64,000 nucleotides of DNA, from the NCBI GenBank assembly GCA_028821575.1, contig JAPPFW010000052.1, positions 59,149 through 123,148 of the forward strand, in the 5' to 3' direction. The notes under the pieces are model-generated. The model searched no databases. It had not been told where the DNA came from and saw only the letters and a program-made list of their open reading frames with translations. This document shows positions 20,884-33,587 of the stretch, one piece after another. A program made the translations under genes and the position numbers. How positions within the stretch are numbered: position 1 is the stretch's first letter; each line of letters starts with the position of its first letter. This DNA is from a bacterium (GTDB lineage: Bacteria; Actinomycetota; Acidimicrobiia; Spongiisociales; Spongiisociaceae).

Positions 20884-22182
20884 GTGAATGTGGTGGGGAG
20901 TTCGAGGCGGGCATGGCTCCCGCTGCTCGGGGTTCTCCTGGCGTCGGCCGTGACCGCGGGCGCGTGCTCGGAGCTCGACTCCACGGTCCCTCCGGAAGAT
21001 GGCCCCCCTCCGGCCTCCCCCGACACGACCGGGACGGGAATGGATTCACCTTCCGGGTCGGCCGATACCACCGTGCCGGATACGGCGGCTCCGATCGAGT
21101 CTCCCGGAGACGCGACGGATGCGTCAACTTCGACGGCGCCGACGACTACCACTCTTGCGTACGTCGAACCGTCCCGCGAGTGGACGTTGCTAGCCGGCGG
21201 TGACGTACTGATGGACCGGTCCGAGCCGTCGGGTGTGGATCCCTTCGAGTTCATCGAACCTGCCCTGGACTCTGCGGATCTGGCCGTTGTCAACTCGGAG
21301 ATGGCGATCAGCGATCGCGGCGAACCCCTCGACAAGCAGTACGTTTTCCGCGCTCCGCCTTCAGCCGCCCGGCGTATCGCCTCTGCCGGAATCGATGTCG
21401 TCAGCCTGGCCAACAACCACGCCATGGATTACGGTCCGGCCGCGCTGGTGGACACCGTCGACCTGCTGGAAAGTGCCGGCGTGGTCGCTCTCGGGGCGGG
21501 GCCCACCAGAGCGGACGCCTACCGTTACCGGGTCCTGGCCGTCCACGACGATGTCCACGTCGCCTTCGTCGGCGTCTCCATGATCGTTCCCCGCGGCTTT
21601 CCCGCCGGTCCGGATTCTGCGGGAATAGCGTCGGCTCGCCCGCCTTCCCGGGTTCTGGACAGTGTCCGTTCGGCCTCCCGGATCTCGGACGTGGTCGTCG
21701 CCGTGGTCCATTGGGGGGTGGAGCGCAGCACCTGCCCCAGCGACGCACAGCGGGCCTTCGCCAGGGACCTCATGGACGCCGGCGCCGACGCGGTGATCGG
21801 CCACCATCCCCATGTCCTGCAACCGGTCGAGTTCTCCGGGGGCAGGCTGGTCGCCTACTCCCTGGGCAACTTCGTGTGGCATCCGAGATGGGGCATCACG
21901 GGCGAGACCGGTGTCCTGCAGATCGACTTCGATGCGGACGAGATCGTGGGCTGGACGTTCCATCCGCACCTGCTCGACGATCACGGAGCGCCGGTTCCCG
22001 TGGCCGGGGGCAGCCGGTTCGACCGGATCGTCGACATCATCGGCGGTGACTGCGAGCGGCACCAGCCGCCCCCGCCGTCAACTACCACCACACCGACCAC
22101 CAGTGCGACATCCACCGGGACGACTGACGGAGCCACGTCCACGACAGCTGCGGATACGACGGACACCACCACCGGCGGCTAG
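20884..22182 (+). CDS. CapA/PGA-capsule-type metallophosphatase-like protein, probable secreted lipoprotein
   Basis: LLAGGDVLMDRSEP; SLANNHAMDYG; VVVAVHWGVE; IGHHPHVLQPVE; N-terminal signal with AGAC; Thr-rich C-terminal tail. Confidence 0.85.
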   Translation: MNVVGSSRRAWLPLLGVLLASAVTAGACSELDSTVPPEDGPPPASPDTTGTGMDSPSGSADTTVPDTAAPIESPGDATDASTSTAPTTTTLAYVEPSREWTLLAGGDVLMDRSEPSGVDPFEFIEPALDSADLAVVNSEMAISDRGEPLDKQYVFRAPPSAARRIASAGIDVVSLANNHAMDYGPAALVDTVDLLESAGVVALGAGPTRADAYRYRVLAVHDDVHVAFVGVSMIVPRGFPAGPDSAGIASARPPSRVLDSVRSASRISDVVVAVVHWGVERSTCPSDAQRAFARDLMDAGADAVIGHHPHVLQPVEFSGGRLVAYSLGNFVWHPRWGITGETGVLQIDFDADEIVGWTFHPHLLDDHGAPVPVAGGSRFDRIVDIIGGDCERHQPPPPSTTTTPTTSATSTGTTDGATSTTAADTTDTTTGG

Positions 22183-22284
22183 CTGATCAGTTCATAGCGG
22201 CAGTGATCGGTCATGAGGTGGCAGGTCCCCTGCCGGCTCCTTGGTCGAGGGTGAAGCCCGGGCGTCCCGCTAACCTGACCCGCT

Positions 22285-24905
<2,621 letters not shown>

Positions 24906-24906
<1 letters not shown>

Positions 24907-25361
24907 TGGCCGACCCGGCTGCGGGGACCGCCCGCCCGTCCGGCCGGACCTTGGGGATCGACTACGGCCGCAAGAGGGTCGGCATCGCCCTGTCGGACGG
25001 CCTCGGTCTGGCTGCTCACCCGTTCGAGGTCCTGGAGGCGGGTCCCGACCTGACAGCCCGGCTGGCGGAACTTGCCCTTGAGAACGATGTGACCCGGATC
25101 GTCATCGGGCTGCCGGTCTCACTCGACGGATCGGAAGGGCCGTCCGCCGGGGCTGCGAGACGGTTCGCTGAACGGTTGACCGAGTCGCTCGATACGCCCG
25201 TGGTGCTGTACGACGAGCGCTTCACCTCCCGGATTGCCGAGGATGCGCTGCTGGAAGGGGGTGTTTCCAGAGCCGGCCGGAGGAGCAGGGTGGACAAGGT
25301 GGCGGCAGCGATCATGCTCCAGGGCTATCTGGACCGCCAGGCCAGGGAGGCGCACGCATGA
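24906..25361 (+). CDS. ruvX: YqgF/RuvX putative pre-16S rRNA nuclease
   Basis: LGIDYGRKRVGIALSDGLG; VVLYDERFTSRIAE. Confidence 0.94.
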
Positions 25362-26488
25362 GCTATCCGCCTGACCTGCTGCCCGAGGATCGCGACTACA
25401 CGGAGGATCGTGTCGCCGCGAGGGTCAAGGGCACGGTGATCGCGCTGCTGGTGAGCGCGGTGGTGGTTTACGGGCTGATCCTGGGGGGTCGCCAAGCGGG
25501 TGACTGGGTGAGCGGGTTGGAGAGGTTCGGGGCCGAGGAGGAGGTCGTCGAGGTACAGCCAGGCCGGACCGTCAGGTTGGAGATCCCGGTGGGTTCCACG
25601 GCGAGGGGCATAGCGGGCATCCTTGTCGATAACGGGGTGATCAGGTCAGCCTCCGCATTCGAGTCGGTGGTGCGCTCCCGGGACGCGGGCAGCCTGCTGA
25701 AGGCGGGCAGATACGAGTTGGTGACCGGTACCGAACTCGAGGAGATCGTGGACATCCTGGTGGCCGGTCCGACCATCGAGACTTTCCGGCTGACGATCGT
25801 GGAGGGTCGCCGGGTCGGAGAGGTTGTGGCGGACATCGCTCGCCAGAGTGAGTTCTCGGAGACCGAACTGGTCGACACCCTGCTGGAGGGCGATATCAGG
25901 TCGGCCTACCTGCCGGGGGACGTCGAGGGGCTTCCCGCCTGGGAAGGCCTTCTCTTCCCGGCCACCTACGAGTTCTTCACCGACGCCACCGCCGAGGAGA
26001 TACTGCAACGGCTGGCCGACGAGACCGAGCGTCGCATCGACCGGCTCGACTGGACGTCCGTACGACTGAGGGGCTACTCGGTCTACGAGGGCCTCGTGAT
26101 CGCCTCGATAGTCGAGGCGGAGGCCGGAATCGACGAGGATCGTCCCCTCATCGCCAGCGTGATCTACAACCGGCTGGGCGAGAGCTATCCCCTGGAGATC
26201 GATGCCACCGTCCTCTACGCGATGGGAGAACGGGGGATAGGGCTGACCTTCGACGACCTCGAGTTCGATTCGCCTTACAACACCTACCGGGTAGCCGGCC
26301 TTCCGCCCACTCCCATCGGCACGCCGGGCTCCCGGTCCTTGGAGGCAGCCGCCGATCCGGCCGACAGCGAATACTGGTACTACGTTCTCGTGTCGGAGGA
26401 AGGTGCGCACGGTTTCTTCCCGCAGTCCGACTACGACGGGTTCCTGGAAGCCAAGCGCCAGGCTCAGGAACAAGGTATCGGGGTGTGA
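25358..26488 (+). CDS. mltG: Endolytic transglycosylase MltG
   Basis: IVEAEAGIDEDRPLIASVIYNRL; SPYNTYRVAGLPPTPIGTPGSRSLEAAADP. Confidence 0.96.
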   Translation: MSYPPDLLPEDRDYTEDRVAARVKGTVIALLVSAVVVYGLILGGRQAGDWVSGLERFGAEEEVVEVQPGRTVRLEIPVGSTARGIAGILVDNGVIRSASAFESVVRSRDAGSLLKAGRYELVTGTELEEIVDILVAGPTIETFRLTIVEGRRVGEVVADIARQSEFSETELVDTLLEGDIRSAYLPGDVEGLPAWEGLLFPATYEFFTDATAEEILQRLADETERRIDRLDWTSVRLRGYSVYEGLVIASIVEAEAGIDEDRPLIASVIYNRLGESYPLEIDATVLYAMGERGIGLTFDDLEFDSPYNTYRVAGLPPTPIGTPGSRSLEAAADPADSEYWYYVLVSEEGAHGFFPQSDYDGFLEAKRQAQEQGIGV

Positions 26489-27297
26489 AACCTCTGAGGC
26501 TGGCTGTCCTGGGTAACCCGGTGGCTCACTCACTCTCTCCGCGGATCCAGCGCGCTGCTCTCGCCTACGCCGGGATCGAGGGGACCTACGTTCGCCGCCG
26601 GGTCGATCCCGATGGCATGCAGCGCGCGGCCGCGGACATACGGAGCGGGAGGTTGTACGGCGCGAACGTGACCATGCCGCACAAAGGGCTCGCGGCGCGA
26701 CTCGCAGACGACCGCTCGCCCGAGGCTCAACGCTGCGCCGGCGCCAACACCCTATGGATGGAGGGCGGGCGCCTGAGGGCGCACACCACCGATCCCGACG
26801 GGGTCCGTTTCGCATGGGACCACGCCGGGCTGCCGGAAGACGCTCCGGTCCTGCTCCTCGGCGCCGGTGGAGCCGCTGCGGCCGCCCTGGCCGCCCTGGA
26901 CGGTAGGGAGTGCAGGGTCTCAGCGCGGCGGGAGGAGGCGGCCCGCGCCCTCGTGAGCCAGGTCAACCCCGACGCTCCGCTGATCGGTTGGGGGAAGGGG
27001 GTTCCCGGGGCGGTGGTCGTCAACGCCACCCCTCTGGGGATGGCGGGAGACAACCTGCCCTCCGGCGTTCTCGACGAGGCGGTCGGTCTCCTGGAGATGG
27101 CCTACGGACAGGGAGAGACACCCGCCGGGGTCCTACTGCGCTCACGCGGATTCCCGGTGGCGCCGGGGGAGTTGATGCTGGTCGGCCAGGGGGTTGCGTC
27201 CTTCGCGATCTGGACCGGGGTCGACGTCCCCCCGGAGGTGATGCTGGCCGCCCTCGACGAGCAGGGGAGCGAGCCGGCGGCAACCGATAGTCCGTAG
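26485..27297 (+). CDS. aroE: Shikimate dehydrogenase
   Basis: LAVLGNPVAHSLSPRIQRAAL; GANVTMPHKG; VLLLGAGGAA. Confidence 0.94.
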   Translation: MKPLRLAVLGNPVAHSLSPRIQRAALAYAGIEGTYVRRRVDPDGMQRAAADIRSGRLYGANVTMPHKGLAARLADDRSPEAQRCAGANTLWMEGGRLRAHTTDPDGVRFAWDHAGLPEDAPVLLLGAGGAAAAALAALDGRECRVSARREEAARALVSQVNPDAPLIGWGKGVPGAVVVNATPLGMAGDNLPSGVLDEAVGLLEMAYGQGETPAGVLLRSRGFPVAPGELMLVGQGVASFAIWTGVDVPPEVMLAALDEQGSEPAATDSP

Positions 27298-28047
27298 GTG
27301 TCCGCCTACCTGGTGGCCGCGCTGGCCGGACTCATCCTGGGCCGGTTCCTTTCTGCAGCCGTGGAGGCGGCGCCCGCCGGCGCGCCGGTGCATAGTGCGG
27401 TGGGCACCCGGCCCGGTTGCGGCTGCCGATCGGGGCGTTGGGGCCACCTGCCCATCGTCTGGTGGGTCGCCCGTAGGGGCAGATGCCCCCGGTGCGAGGC
27501 CCTGCCGGGCATAGTCCATCCACTCATCGAGGTGGTGACCGCGGGAGCGTTCGCCGGGACCGTCCACTTCGTGGGGCCGACCTGGACGCTCCCGGCCTAC
27601 CTGTGGTTTGCCGTGGTGACCGTCGTGCTCGGGTTCATCGACTTCGGTCACCACCTGATACCGAACCGGATCCTGGTCCCCGGGACCATCGTGGCCGTCG
27701 TATTGCTCGCTGCAGGAGCAGCGCGGGAGGACCGGCTCGGCGATCTACCGGAGTCGCTCATGACCGGCCTCGGATACTTCGTGGCCCTGGGGGCGGCGGC
27801 CTTCCTGACGAGGGGAGCCATCGGCATGGGCGATGTCAAGCTGGCCTTCCTGCTGGGTGTGTTCGCAGGCTACGGAGGGTGGGAGGTGGCGGTGCCGGCG
27901 GCAGCGGGCGCATTCCTCCTGGCCGGCCTGGCCGCGGTCATACTGATCGCCCTCAGGAGGCTCACCCGCAACGACCACATCCCGTTCGGTCCCTTCATGG
28001 TGGCCGCTGCATGGATAGCCATCGCCCGGGACCTCGGGGCAGGCTAG
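27298..28047 (+). CDS. Prepilin peptidase (A24 family)
   Basis: CxC...CxxC N-terminal domain; FIDFGHHLIPNRI; GAIGMGDVKLAFLLG. Confidence 0.92.
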   Translation: MSAYLVAALAGLILGRFLSAAVEAAPAGAPVHSAVGTRPGCGCRSGRWGHLPIVWWVARRGRCPRCEALPGIVHPLIEVVTAGAFAGTVHFVGPTWTLPAYLWFAVVTVVLGFIDFGHHLIPNRILVPGTIVAVVLLAAGAAREDRLGDLPESLMTGLGYFVALGAAAFLTRGAIGMGDVKLAFLLGVFAGYGGWEVAVPAAAGAFLLAGLAAVILIALRRLTRNDHIPFGPFMVAAAWIAIARDLGAG

Positions 28048-28106
28048 GCACCCCTCCCGCCGCGCAGCACTACCGAGACGGAAGGTAATTAACAACTAAA
28101 ACTAAT

Positions 28107-28580
28107 CTAGAGATACCTGATTATATGGGTAGCAACGGCGACTGTCTCGCCGTGCTGGTTGGTGGCCACCACGTCGGCCAGCGCGCGGGAGCGGCTCGGG
28201 TGCAGGGAGGAGATGCGGTAGGTCACCGTTACCGTGTCGCCGACCTTCACCGGCGCCGTGAAACGAACCCGGTCGTATCCGAGGCTGACGGCGGGTTCCC
28301 CGGACCGGCCGATCATCATTCCGGCCGTGGTGGACATGAAACCCACTATCAGGGCGCCGTGGGCGATCCGGGTCCCGAACCGGCTCGCCTTCATGACCTC
28401 CTCGTTGACGTGCATCTCGTAGAAGTCACCGGTTATCCCGGCGAACAGGTAGATATCGGTCTCGCCGACGGTCTTGGAGAACCTGACCTCGTCGCCCACC
28501 CGGAGCGAGGCGAGACCTTTGGCAGCCTCTGCGGTGGTCACCGTGCACGTCCCATCGGCCGCTAGCTTACCGCTACTCAC
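28107..28580 (-). CDS. MaoC-like (R)-hydratase family protein
   Basis: FAGITGDFYEMHVNEEVMKASRFGTRIAHGALIVGFMS hot-dog hydratase motif. Confidence 0.88.
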   Translation of the reverse strand: MSSGKLAADGTCTVTTAEAAKGLASLRVGDEVRFSKTVGETDIYLFAGITGDFYEMHVNEEVMKASRFGTRIAHGALIVGFMSTTAGMMIGRSGEPAVSLGYDRVRFTAPVKVGDTVTVTYRISSLHPSRSRALADVVATNQHGETVAVATHIIRYL

Positions 28581-28693
28581 CCCATGCCCTCAGCGCCGGT
28601 CATCCTGCCGGTACGGGAGGCGCCACGATCGGGTTGGTTCAGGCCAATTAGCCTGCCCGGTGCAACCACCTGCGGCGAAAGGGACCTGACTAG

Positions 28694-29638
28694 GTGCATT
28701 ACGGGTTGGGACTGCTCTCGACCACCTCCTATCGGAGGGTGCTCGAAGCCGCTCGATGGGCTGACAACGTCGGGTTGGTGAACTTTGCGGTCCCGGATCA
28801 CTACCTGGACGAGTCGCCGGCGGGCCGCCCCACCCTCGATGCCTTCGCTGTCCTGGCCGGTCTGGCCAGGGAGACGGCCGGCATCGAGTTGGCGGTCATG
28901 CTCAGCCCCATCACTTTCAGGCATCCGGCCGTGCTGGCCAAGTCGGCCGTCACCATCGACCGGATGTCCGGGGGCCGGTTCCTGCTCGGTGTGGGGACGG
29001 GATGGTTCGAGTTGGAACACACCGTGATGGGGCTGGAGCTTCCGTCCCTCGACGAGCGTTTCGACCGGCTGGAGGACGCTCTCGGCTATCTCGGGGCTGC
29101 CTTCCTGCCGGAGCCGGCGGCCTATGCAGGCCGGTTCTACCGCCTGGAGCGTCACCCGGTCCAGCCCCCGCCGAGCCGGAGAGTCCGGCTCGTGGTGGGT
29201 GGTACCGGACCGATACGGACCCCGAGGCTGGCGGGGCTCCACGCCGACGAGTTGAACATCCATTCCACGCCGGTGGCCGGAGTAGCCGCCCGGGTACGCC
29301 GGGCAAGGGAGGCGGCGGCGGGGGCGGGACGCGATCCCGCCGGGTTACGGATCAGCTACTCGAGCGCGGTGGTGGCAGGACGCAGCCCGAGCGAATACCG
29401 GCGACGCCTGGCTCGAGCCGCCCGGAGCGAGCGGGTGGAACCGGACCGGCTCGAGCGCCGGATGGCGCAGCGCAACACCCTCCACGGAACCTACGGGCAG
29501 GTGGAGGAGGTGCTCGGTCTGCTGGGGGAGGCGGGGGTCAGCCGCTTCTACATCCAGCGACGGCTCGACGCGAACCTCGACGAGACCGGCGAGATCCTCG
29601 AGGGGATCGGCTTCCGGGCGGGCACAGCCCGGCCGTAA
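28694..29638 (+). CDS. LLM-class (F420/FMN) flavin-dependent oxidoreductase
   Basis: Luciferase-like TIM barrel; MSGGRFLLGVGTGWFELEH. Confidence 0.88.
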   Translation: MHYGLGLLSTTSYRRVLEAARWADNVGLVNFAVPDHYLDESPAGRPTLDAFAVLAGLARETAGIELAVMLSPITFRHPAVLAKSAVTIDRMSGGRFLLGVGTGWFELEHTVMGLELPSLDERFDRLEDALGYLGAAFLPEPAAYAGRFYRLERHPVQPPPSRRVRLVVGGTGPIRTPRLAGLHADELNIHSTPVAGVAARVRRAREAAAGAGRDPAGLRISYSSAVVAGRSPSEYRRRLARAARSERVEPDRLERRMAQRNTLHGTYGQVEEVLGLLGEAGVSRFYIQRRLDANLDETGEILEGIGFRAGTARP

Positions 29639-29718
29639 TACCCTGGGGCGGACGGGCCGACGGCAGTCTCCGACCCTGGGCTCTCCCATGCGGGCCCAAC
29701 ACTGAAAGGTGGCTTCCG

Positions 29719-30510
29719 GTGACCATTTCCCACGAGCGCCGGTTCGAGTTCGACATACAGGGTTTCCTGCACCTGCGGGGGGCGATGGCCGCCACCGAGG
29801 TCCGGGACTGCCTCGGCTGGGCGCGGGCGGCGGAGGGAGCGGACACCGCAGAGTTGGGGGGAGAGCACCCCGACCGGCTCATCAACCGCCCGGTCTCACG
29901 GATCATCGACGTGGATCCCCGCTTCGCCCGCTTCCTGGACCATCCGGCTGTGTCCGCCTACCTGATCGACTTCCTCGGTCCCCGCTACAAGCACATCGAC
30001 AACGAGCTCTACTACACGTATCCGGGATACGACGGCGGACCCTGGCACCGGGGAGTCCGCGCCCACCCGACCGGCCACGTCGTGGCAGGCAGGTTCATCT
30101 GCCCAATGGTCAAGGTCTTCTACTGCCTGACCGACGTCGGTCCCGGCCAGGGCGAGTTCGCGGTGGTCCCGGGGAGCCACAGAGCCCACTTCGATGTGGA
30201 CGGTGGCCCCGCCGATCGCGGCGACGACCCCCTGCACCGGACGGCTCGAGGACGGATCGACCTTCCCGGCCAGAAGGTCTTCGACGACGTGGCGGCCGGT
30301 GACGTGATCATCTTCAACGAGGGTCTGCTGCACACCGGCCGCCCCAATCCCTCGGGGAAGACCCGCAAGACGGTGATCGTCAACTTCGGCCGACAGGACG
30401 CAGGCCCGTGGCCGGGTTACCGCGCGCTGCCGGAGACCCTGCAGAGCGTCACACCGAGGCAGGCCTCGATCCTCACCAGCGACACCGGGATGTGGGTCGA
30501 GCCACGATAG
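29719..30510 (+). CDS. Phytanoyl-CoA dioxygenase (PhyH) family protein
   Basis: FYCLTDVGPGQGEFAVVPGSHRAHF; GDVIIFNEGLLHTG; GTG start. Confidence 0.82.
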   Translation: MTISHERRFEFDIQGFLHLRGAMAATEVRDCLGWARAAEGADTAELGGEHPDRLINRPVSRIIDVDPRFARFLDHPAVSAYLIDFLGPRYKHIDNELYYTYPGYDGGPWHRGVRAHPTGHVVAGRFICPMVKVFYCLTDVGPGQGEFAVVPGSHRAHFDVDGGPADRGDDPLHRTARGRIDLPGQKVFDDVAAGDVIIFNEGLLHTGRPNPSGKTRKTVIVNFGRQDAGPWPGYRALPETLQSVTPRQASILTSDTGMWVEPR

Positions 30511-30701
30511 ACGAGTAGTTACAAGCGATCGCCGGCAAGGATTCTCTTGCCATCGGTAAACAACAAAGCAAGACACACCTCTTACCCTCTACTCCGGGGT
30601 TTTGGCACGGGCTTCGAATCCTTCCGTTCGTGAAAGCCGCCCGAGCCCTGACTCGGGGGACACCGCCACTGAGGCAGGTAACATGACCCAAACTATCGCT
30701 G

Positions 30702-30750
30702 ACACCTGACGCCCGACACCTGACACCTGTCACCTGTCACCTGACCACTG
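30702..30750. repeat. Heptamer array: ACACCTG ACGCCCG ACACCTG ACACCTG TCACCTG TCACCTG ACCACTG
   Basis: Seven in-phase 7-mers upstream of aroC. Confidence 0.85.
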
Positions 30751-30830
30751 ACCAGAACCCCTTGAAACAGATCATCCTGGAGAGACAAGCCTGTGCCGTA
30801 CCTGGATCTGCGGCGTCTACCATTCCGGGC

Positions 30831-31982
30831 ATGCTCCGATTCTTGACAGCAGGTGAGTCCCATGGTCCGGGACTGGTGACGATCGTGGAGGGTGTCCCCG
30901 CAGGGCTGACGGTCACCCGGGACGGGCTGGGCGCCGAGTTGGCCCGCCGCCGGCTCGGCTACGGGCGGGGCGCCCGGATGAAGATCGAGCAGGACAAACT
31001 CGAGATCATGGGCGGGATCCGCCACGGACGTACCCTCGGCTCGCCGGTGGCGGTCATCATCCGCAACACCGAGTGGCCCCGCTGGAAGGAGGAGATGTCG
31101 CCCGACCCGGGAACGCCCAAGCGCCTCATGACCACGCCCCGTCCCGGTCACGCCGACCTGGTGGGGATGCTCAAGTACGACACCAAGGACGCCCGCAACA
31201 TCCTCGAGCGGGCTTCGGCGCGTGAGACAGCGGCCCGCACCATCGCCGGCTACCTCGCCAAACAGATACTGGCCAGCATCGGCGCATCGGTGGTCAGCCA
31301 TGTGGTGGCCATCGGCCGAGCGATCACCGAGACCGAGCAGTTGCCCACCATCGAGGATCTTCCCGCGATCGACGCATCACAGGTGCGTGCTTTCGGCACC
31401 GATGCCGAGGCGGCGATGATCTCCGAGATCGAACGGGCCAAGGGCGACCGGGACACGCTGGGCGGTGTGATGGAGGTGCTCGTCTACGGCCTGCCCCCCG
31501 GAGTCGGCTCCTACTCGCAGTGGGACCGGCGGATGGACGCAAGGTTGGGAGAAGCCCTGATGTCCATCCAGGCGATGAAGGCTGTGGAGGTGGGTGACGG
31601 CCTCGAGAGTTCTCGCCGCCGGGGCTCGGAGGCCCACGACCACATCTACTACGCGGACGGGGAGTTCTACCGCAACACAGACCGGGCCGGAGGTACCGAG
31701 GGTGGCATGACGACCGGTCAACCCCTTCGTGTACGGGTGGCGATGAAGCCTCTTTCCACGGTCATGCGGCCGCTACCAACCGTGAACGTTGTCACCAAGG
31801 AGCCCGAAGTCGCCTTCCGGGAGCGATCCGATGTCTGCGCGGTCCCGGCGGCCGCCGTCGTGGCCGAGCAGATGGTGGCGATCGTGGTCACCCAGGAACT
31901 CCAGCGAAAGTTCGGGGGTGACACCGTGGACGACTTCGTGGTGAACGTCACCTCCTACCGGGCCCGGCTGCGGGCGTTCTGA
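30831..31982 (+). CDS. aroC: Chorismate synthase
   Basis: LRFLTAGESHGPGL; RPGHADLVGMLKY; RASARETAART. Confidence 0.97.
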   Translation: MLRFLTAGESHGPGLVTIVEGVPAGLTVTRDGLGAELARRRLGYGRGARMKIEQDKLEIMGGIRHGRTLGSPVAVIIRNTEWPRWKEEMSPDPGTPKRLMTTPRPGHADLVGMLKYDTKDARNILERASARETAARTIAGYLAKQILASIGASVVSHVVAIGRAITETEQLPTIEDLPAIDASQVRAFGTDAEAAMISEIERAKGDRDTLGGVMEVLVYGLPPGVGSYSQWDRRMDARLGEALMSIQAMKAVEVGDGLESSRRRGSEAHDHIYYADGEFYRNTDRAGGTEGGMTTGQPLRVRVAMKPLSTVMRPLPTVNVVTKEPEVAFRERSDVCAVPAAAVVAEQMVAIVVTQELQRKFGGDTVDDFVVNVTSYRARLRAF

Positions 31983-32036
31983 TGAGCCGTACCGCGGTCG
32001 TGCAAGACCACGGATGCACCCCTAGGGGATAGGCCG

Positions 32037-33563
32037 ATGGGGAACCTGTGGCTCATCGGGATGATGGGCTCCGGCAAGTCCACCGCGGGCAGGCGTGTCG
32101 CCGAGTCATCGGACCGGCCCTTTCTCGATGTCGACCATCTCGTGGAGGGGAGAGCGGGCAAGTCGGTCACCGAGATCTTCCGCCAGGATGGCGAGCATGC
32201 CTTCCGCCGGCTGGAGTCGGCCGAGATCCGGCGCCTCGCCGCCGAGACGGCGGGTTACGGCGAAGGGACGGTCATCTCGACCGGCGGGGGCGCCGTCCTG
32301 GACAGGGACAGCGTGGTGGCGATGCGTCACACCGGAGTCGTGCTCTGGCTCGATGCACCGGCTTCCTCCCTGGCGGTCCGGGTAGGGCAGGAGCGGCCCC
32401 TGCTGGCCGGACTGGAGACCAGCGCCTCCCGCCTGGCGGAGACACTCGACCGCCGCCGGCTCCTGTACGAGCAGGCCGCTCACTACAGGATCGACGCGGA
32501 CCGTCCGGCTCGGGCCGTGGTCTTGGACGCTGCCCGCTATGCGCGGGTGCCCGTCGGCGGGTCATCCGAGGTCCTGATCGGACCGGGTCTGCCCGCCCGC
32601 CTCCTCCCGCTCTCCGAGCACCGCGAGAAGGCGGTGGTCGTAGCCCAGCCCGGTGCCATGCCGGTGGCCGGGGAAGTGGTGGATCGGCTGCGCTCGGAGA
32701 CCGAAGCCACGCTCGTCGAAGTGCCGGATCGCGAAGAAGCCAAGACCCTCGAAACGCTCGGAGTGCTCTATGCCCGGCTGGCCGACCTGAACCTCGGGAG
32801 GCACGACACCATCGTGGGTGTGGGCGGTGGAGCCACGACCGACGTGGCCGGGTTCGCAGCGGCGACCTGGCTGCGGGGGATCGAATCCGTCCTGGTCCCC
32901 ACCACCCTTCTCGGCGCCGTCGACGCTTCGATCGGCGGTAAGACCGGCATCAACGTTCTCGGCAAGAATCTGGTGGGTGCGTTCTGGCATCCGTCCCGGG
33001 TGGTCGTCGGCACCGATGCCCTGGCGGCTCTGCCCGAGGAACTGCTGCGGGAGGGTTCCGCAGAGGCGGTCAAGGCGGGTTTCATCGCCGATCCCCGCCT
33101 GGTTGAGATTTTCCTGGAGCACGGATTGTCATTCCCGCCTGCGGAGATGCTGACGAGGGCGGTAGCCGTCAAGGCGGCGGTCGTCTCCGGGGACTTCCGG
33201 GAGACCGGGAACAGGGCGATTCTCAACTTCGGTCACACGATCGGCCATGCCGTCGAGGTGGTGTGTGGTTTGCCTCACGGCTACGCAGTCTCGGTGGGTA
33301 TGGTCGCCGCGGCGGCGATCTCCGCGGACCGCTACGGGTTCGACCGGAGCGTCGTCCTCGACGCCCTGCAACGCCTGGGCCTCCCCACCCGCGTCGGGGG
33401 CACCGATCGGGACTCGGTTCTCCGCCTGGTCCGGCGCGACAAGAAACGTACGTCGGCCGGCCTCCGCATGGTCCTGCTGCGCCGGGTAGCGGACCCGGTG
33501 GTGGAGTCGGTCGACGACTCCGCCCTGGACATCGGACTGAATGCCGTCGGGATCAGCGGCTGA
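32037..33563 (+). CDS. aroKB: Fused shikimate kinase / 3-dehydroquinate synthase
   Basis: N-terminal LIGMMGSGKSTAGRRVA kinase; C-terminal VGVGGGATTDVAGFAAATWLRG and SIGGKTGIN, ILNFGHTIGHAVE. Confidence 0.95.
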   Translation: MGNLWLIGMMGSGKSTAGRRVAESSDRPFLDVDHLVEGRAGKSVTEIFRQDGEHAFRRLESAEIRRLAAETAGYGEGTVISTGGGAVLDRDSVVAMRHTGVVLWLDAPASSLAVRVGQERPLLAGLETSASRLAETLDRRRLLYEQAAHYRIDADRPARAVVLDAARYARVPVGGSSEVLIGPGLPARLLPLSEHREKAVVVAQPGAMPVAGEVVDRLRSETEATLVEVPDREEAKTLETLGVLYARLADLNLGRHDTIVGVGGGATTDVAGFAAATWLRGIESVLVPTTLLGAVDASIGGKTGINVLGKNLVGAFWHPSRVVVGTDALAALPEELLREGSAEAVKAGFIADPRLVEIFLEHGLSFPPAEMLTRAVAVKAAVVSGDFRETGNRAILNFGHTIGHAVEVVCGLPHGYAVSVGMVAAAAISADRYGFDRSVVLDALQRLGLPTRVGGTDRDSVLRLVRRDKKRTSAGLRMVLLRRVADPVVESVDDSALDIGLNAVGISG

Positions 33564-33587
33564 CCATCCCTGCTGTACAATCGGGCC

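Noticed and set aside
30612-30640. tRNA T-arm-like fragment GGGCTTCGAATCCTTCC after the PhyH gene
   Set aside because: Only a short T-loop-like match; no acceptor, D or anticodon arms could be assembled around it.
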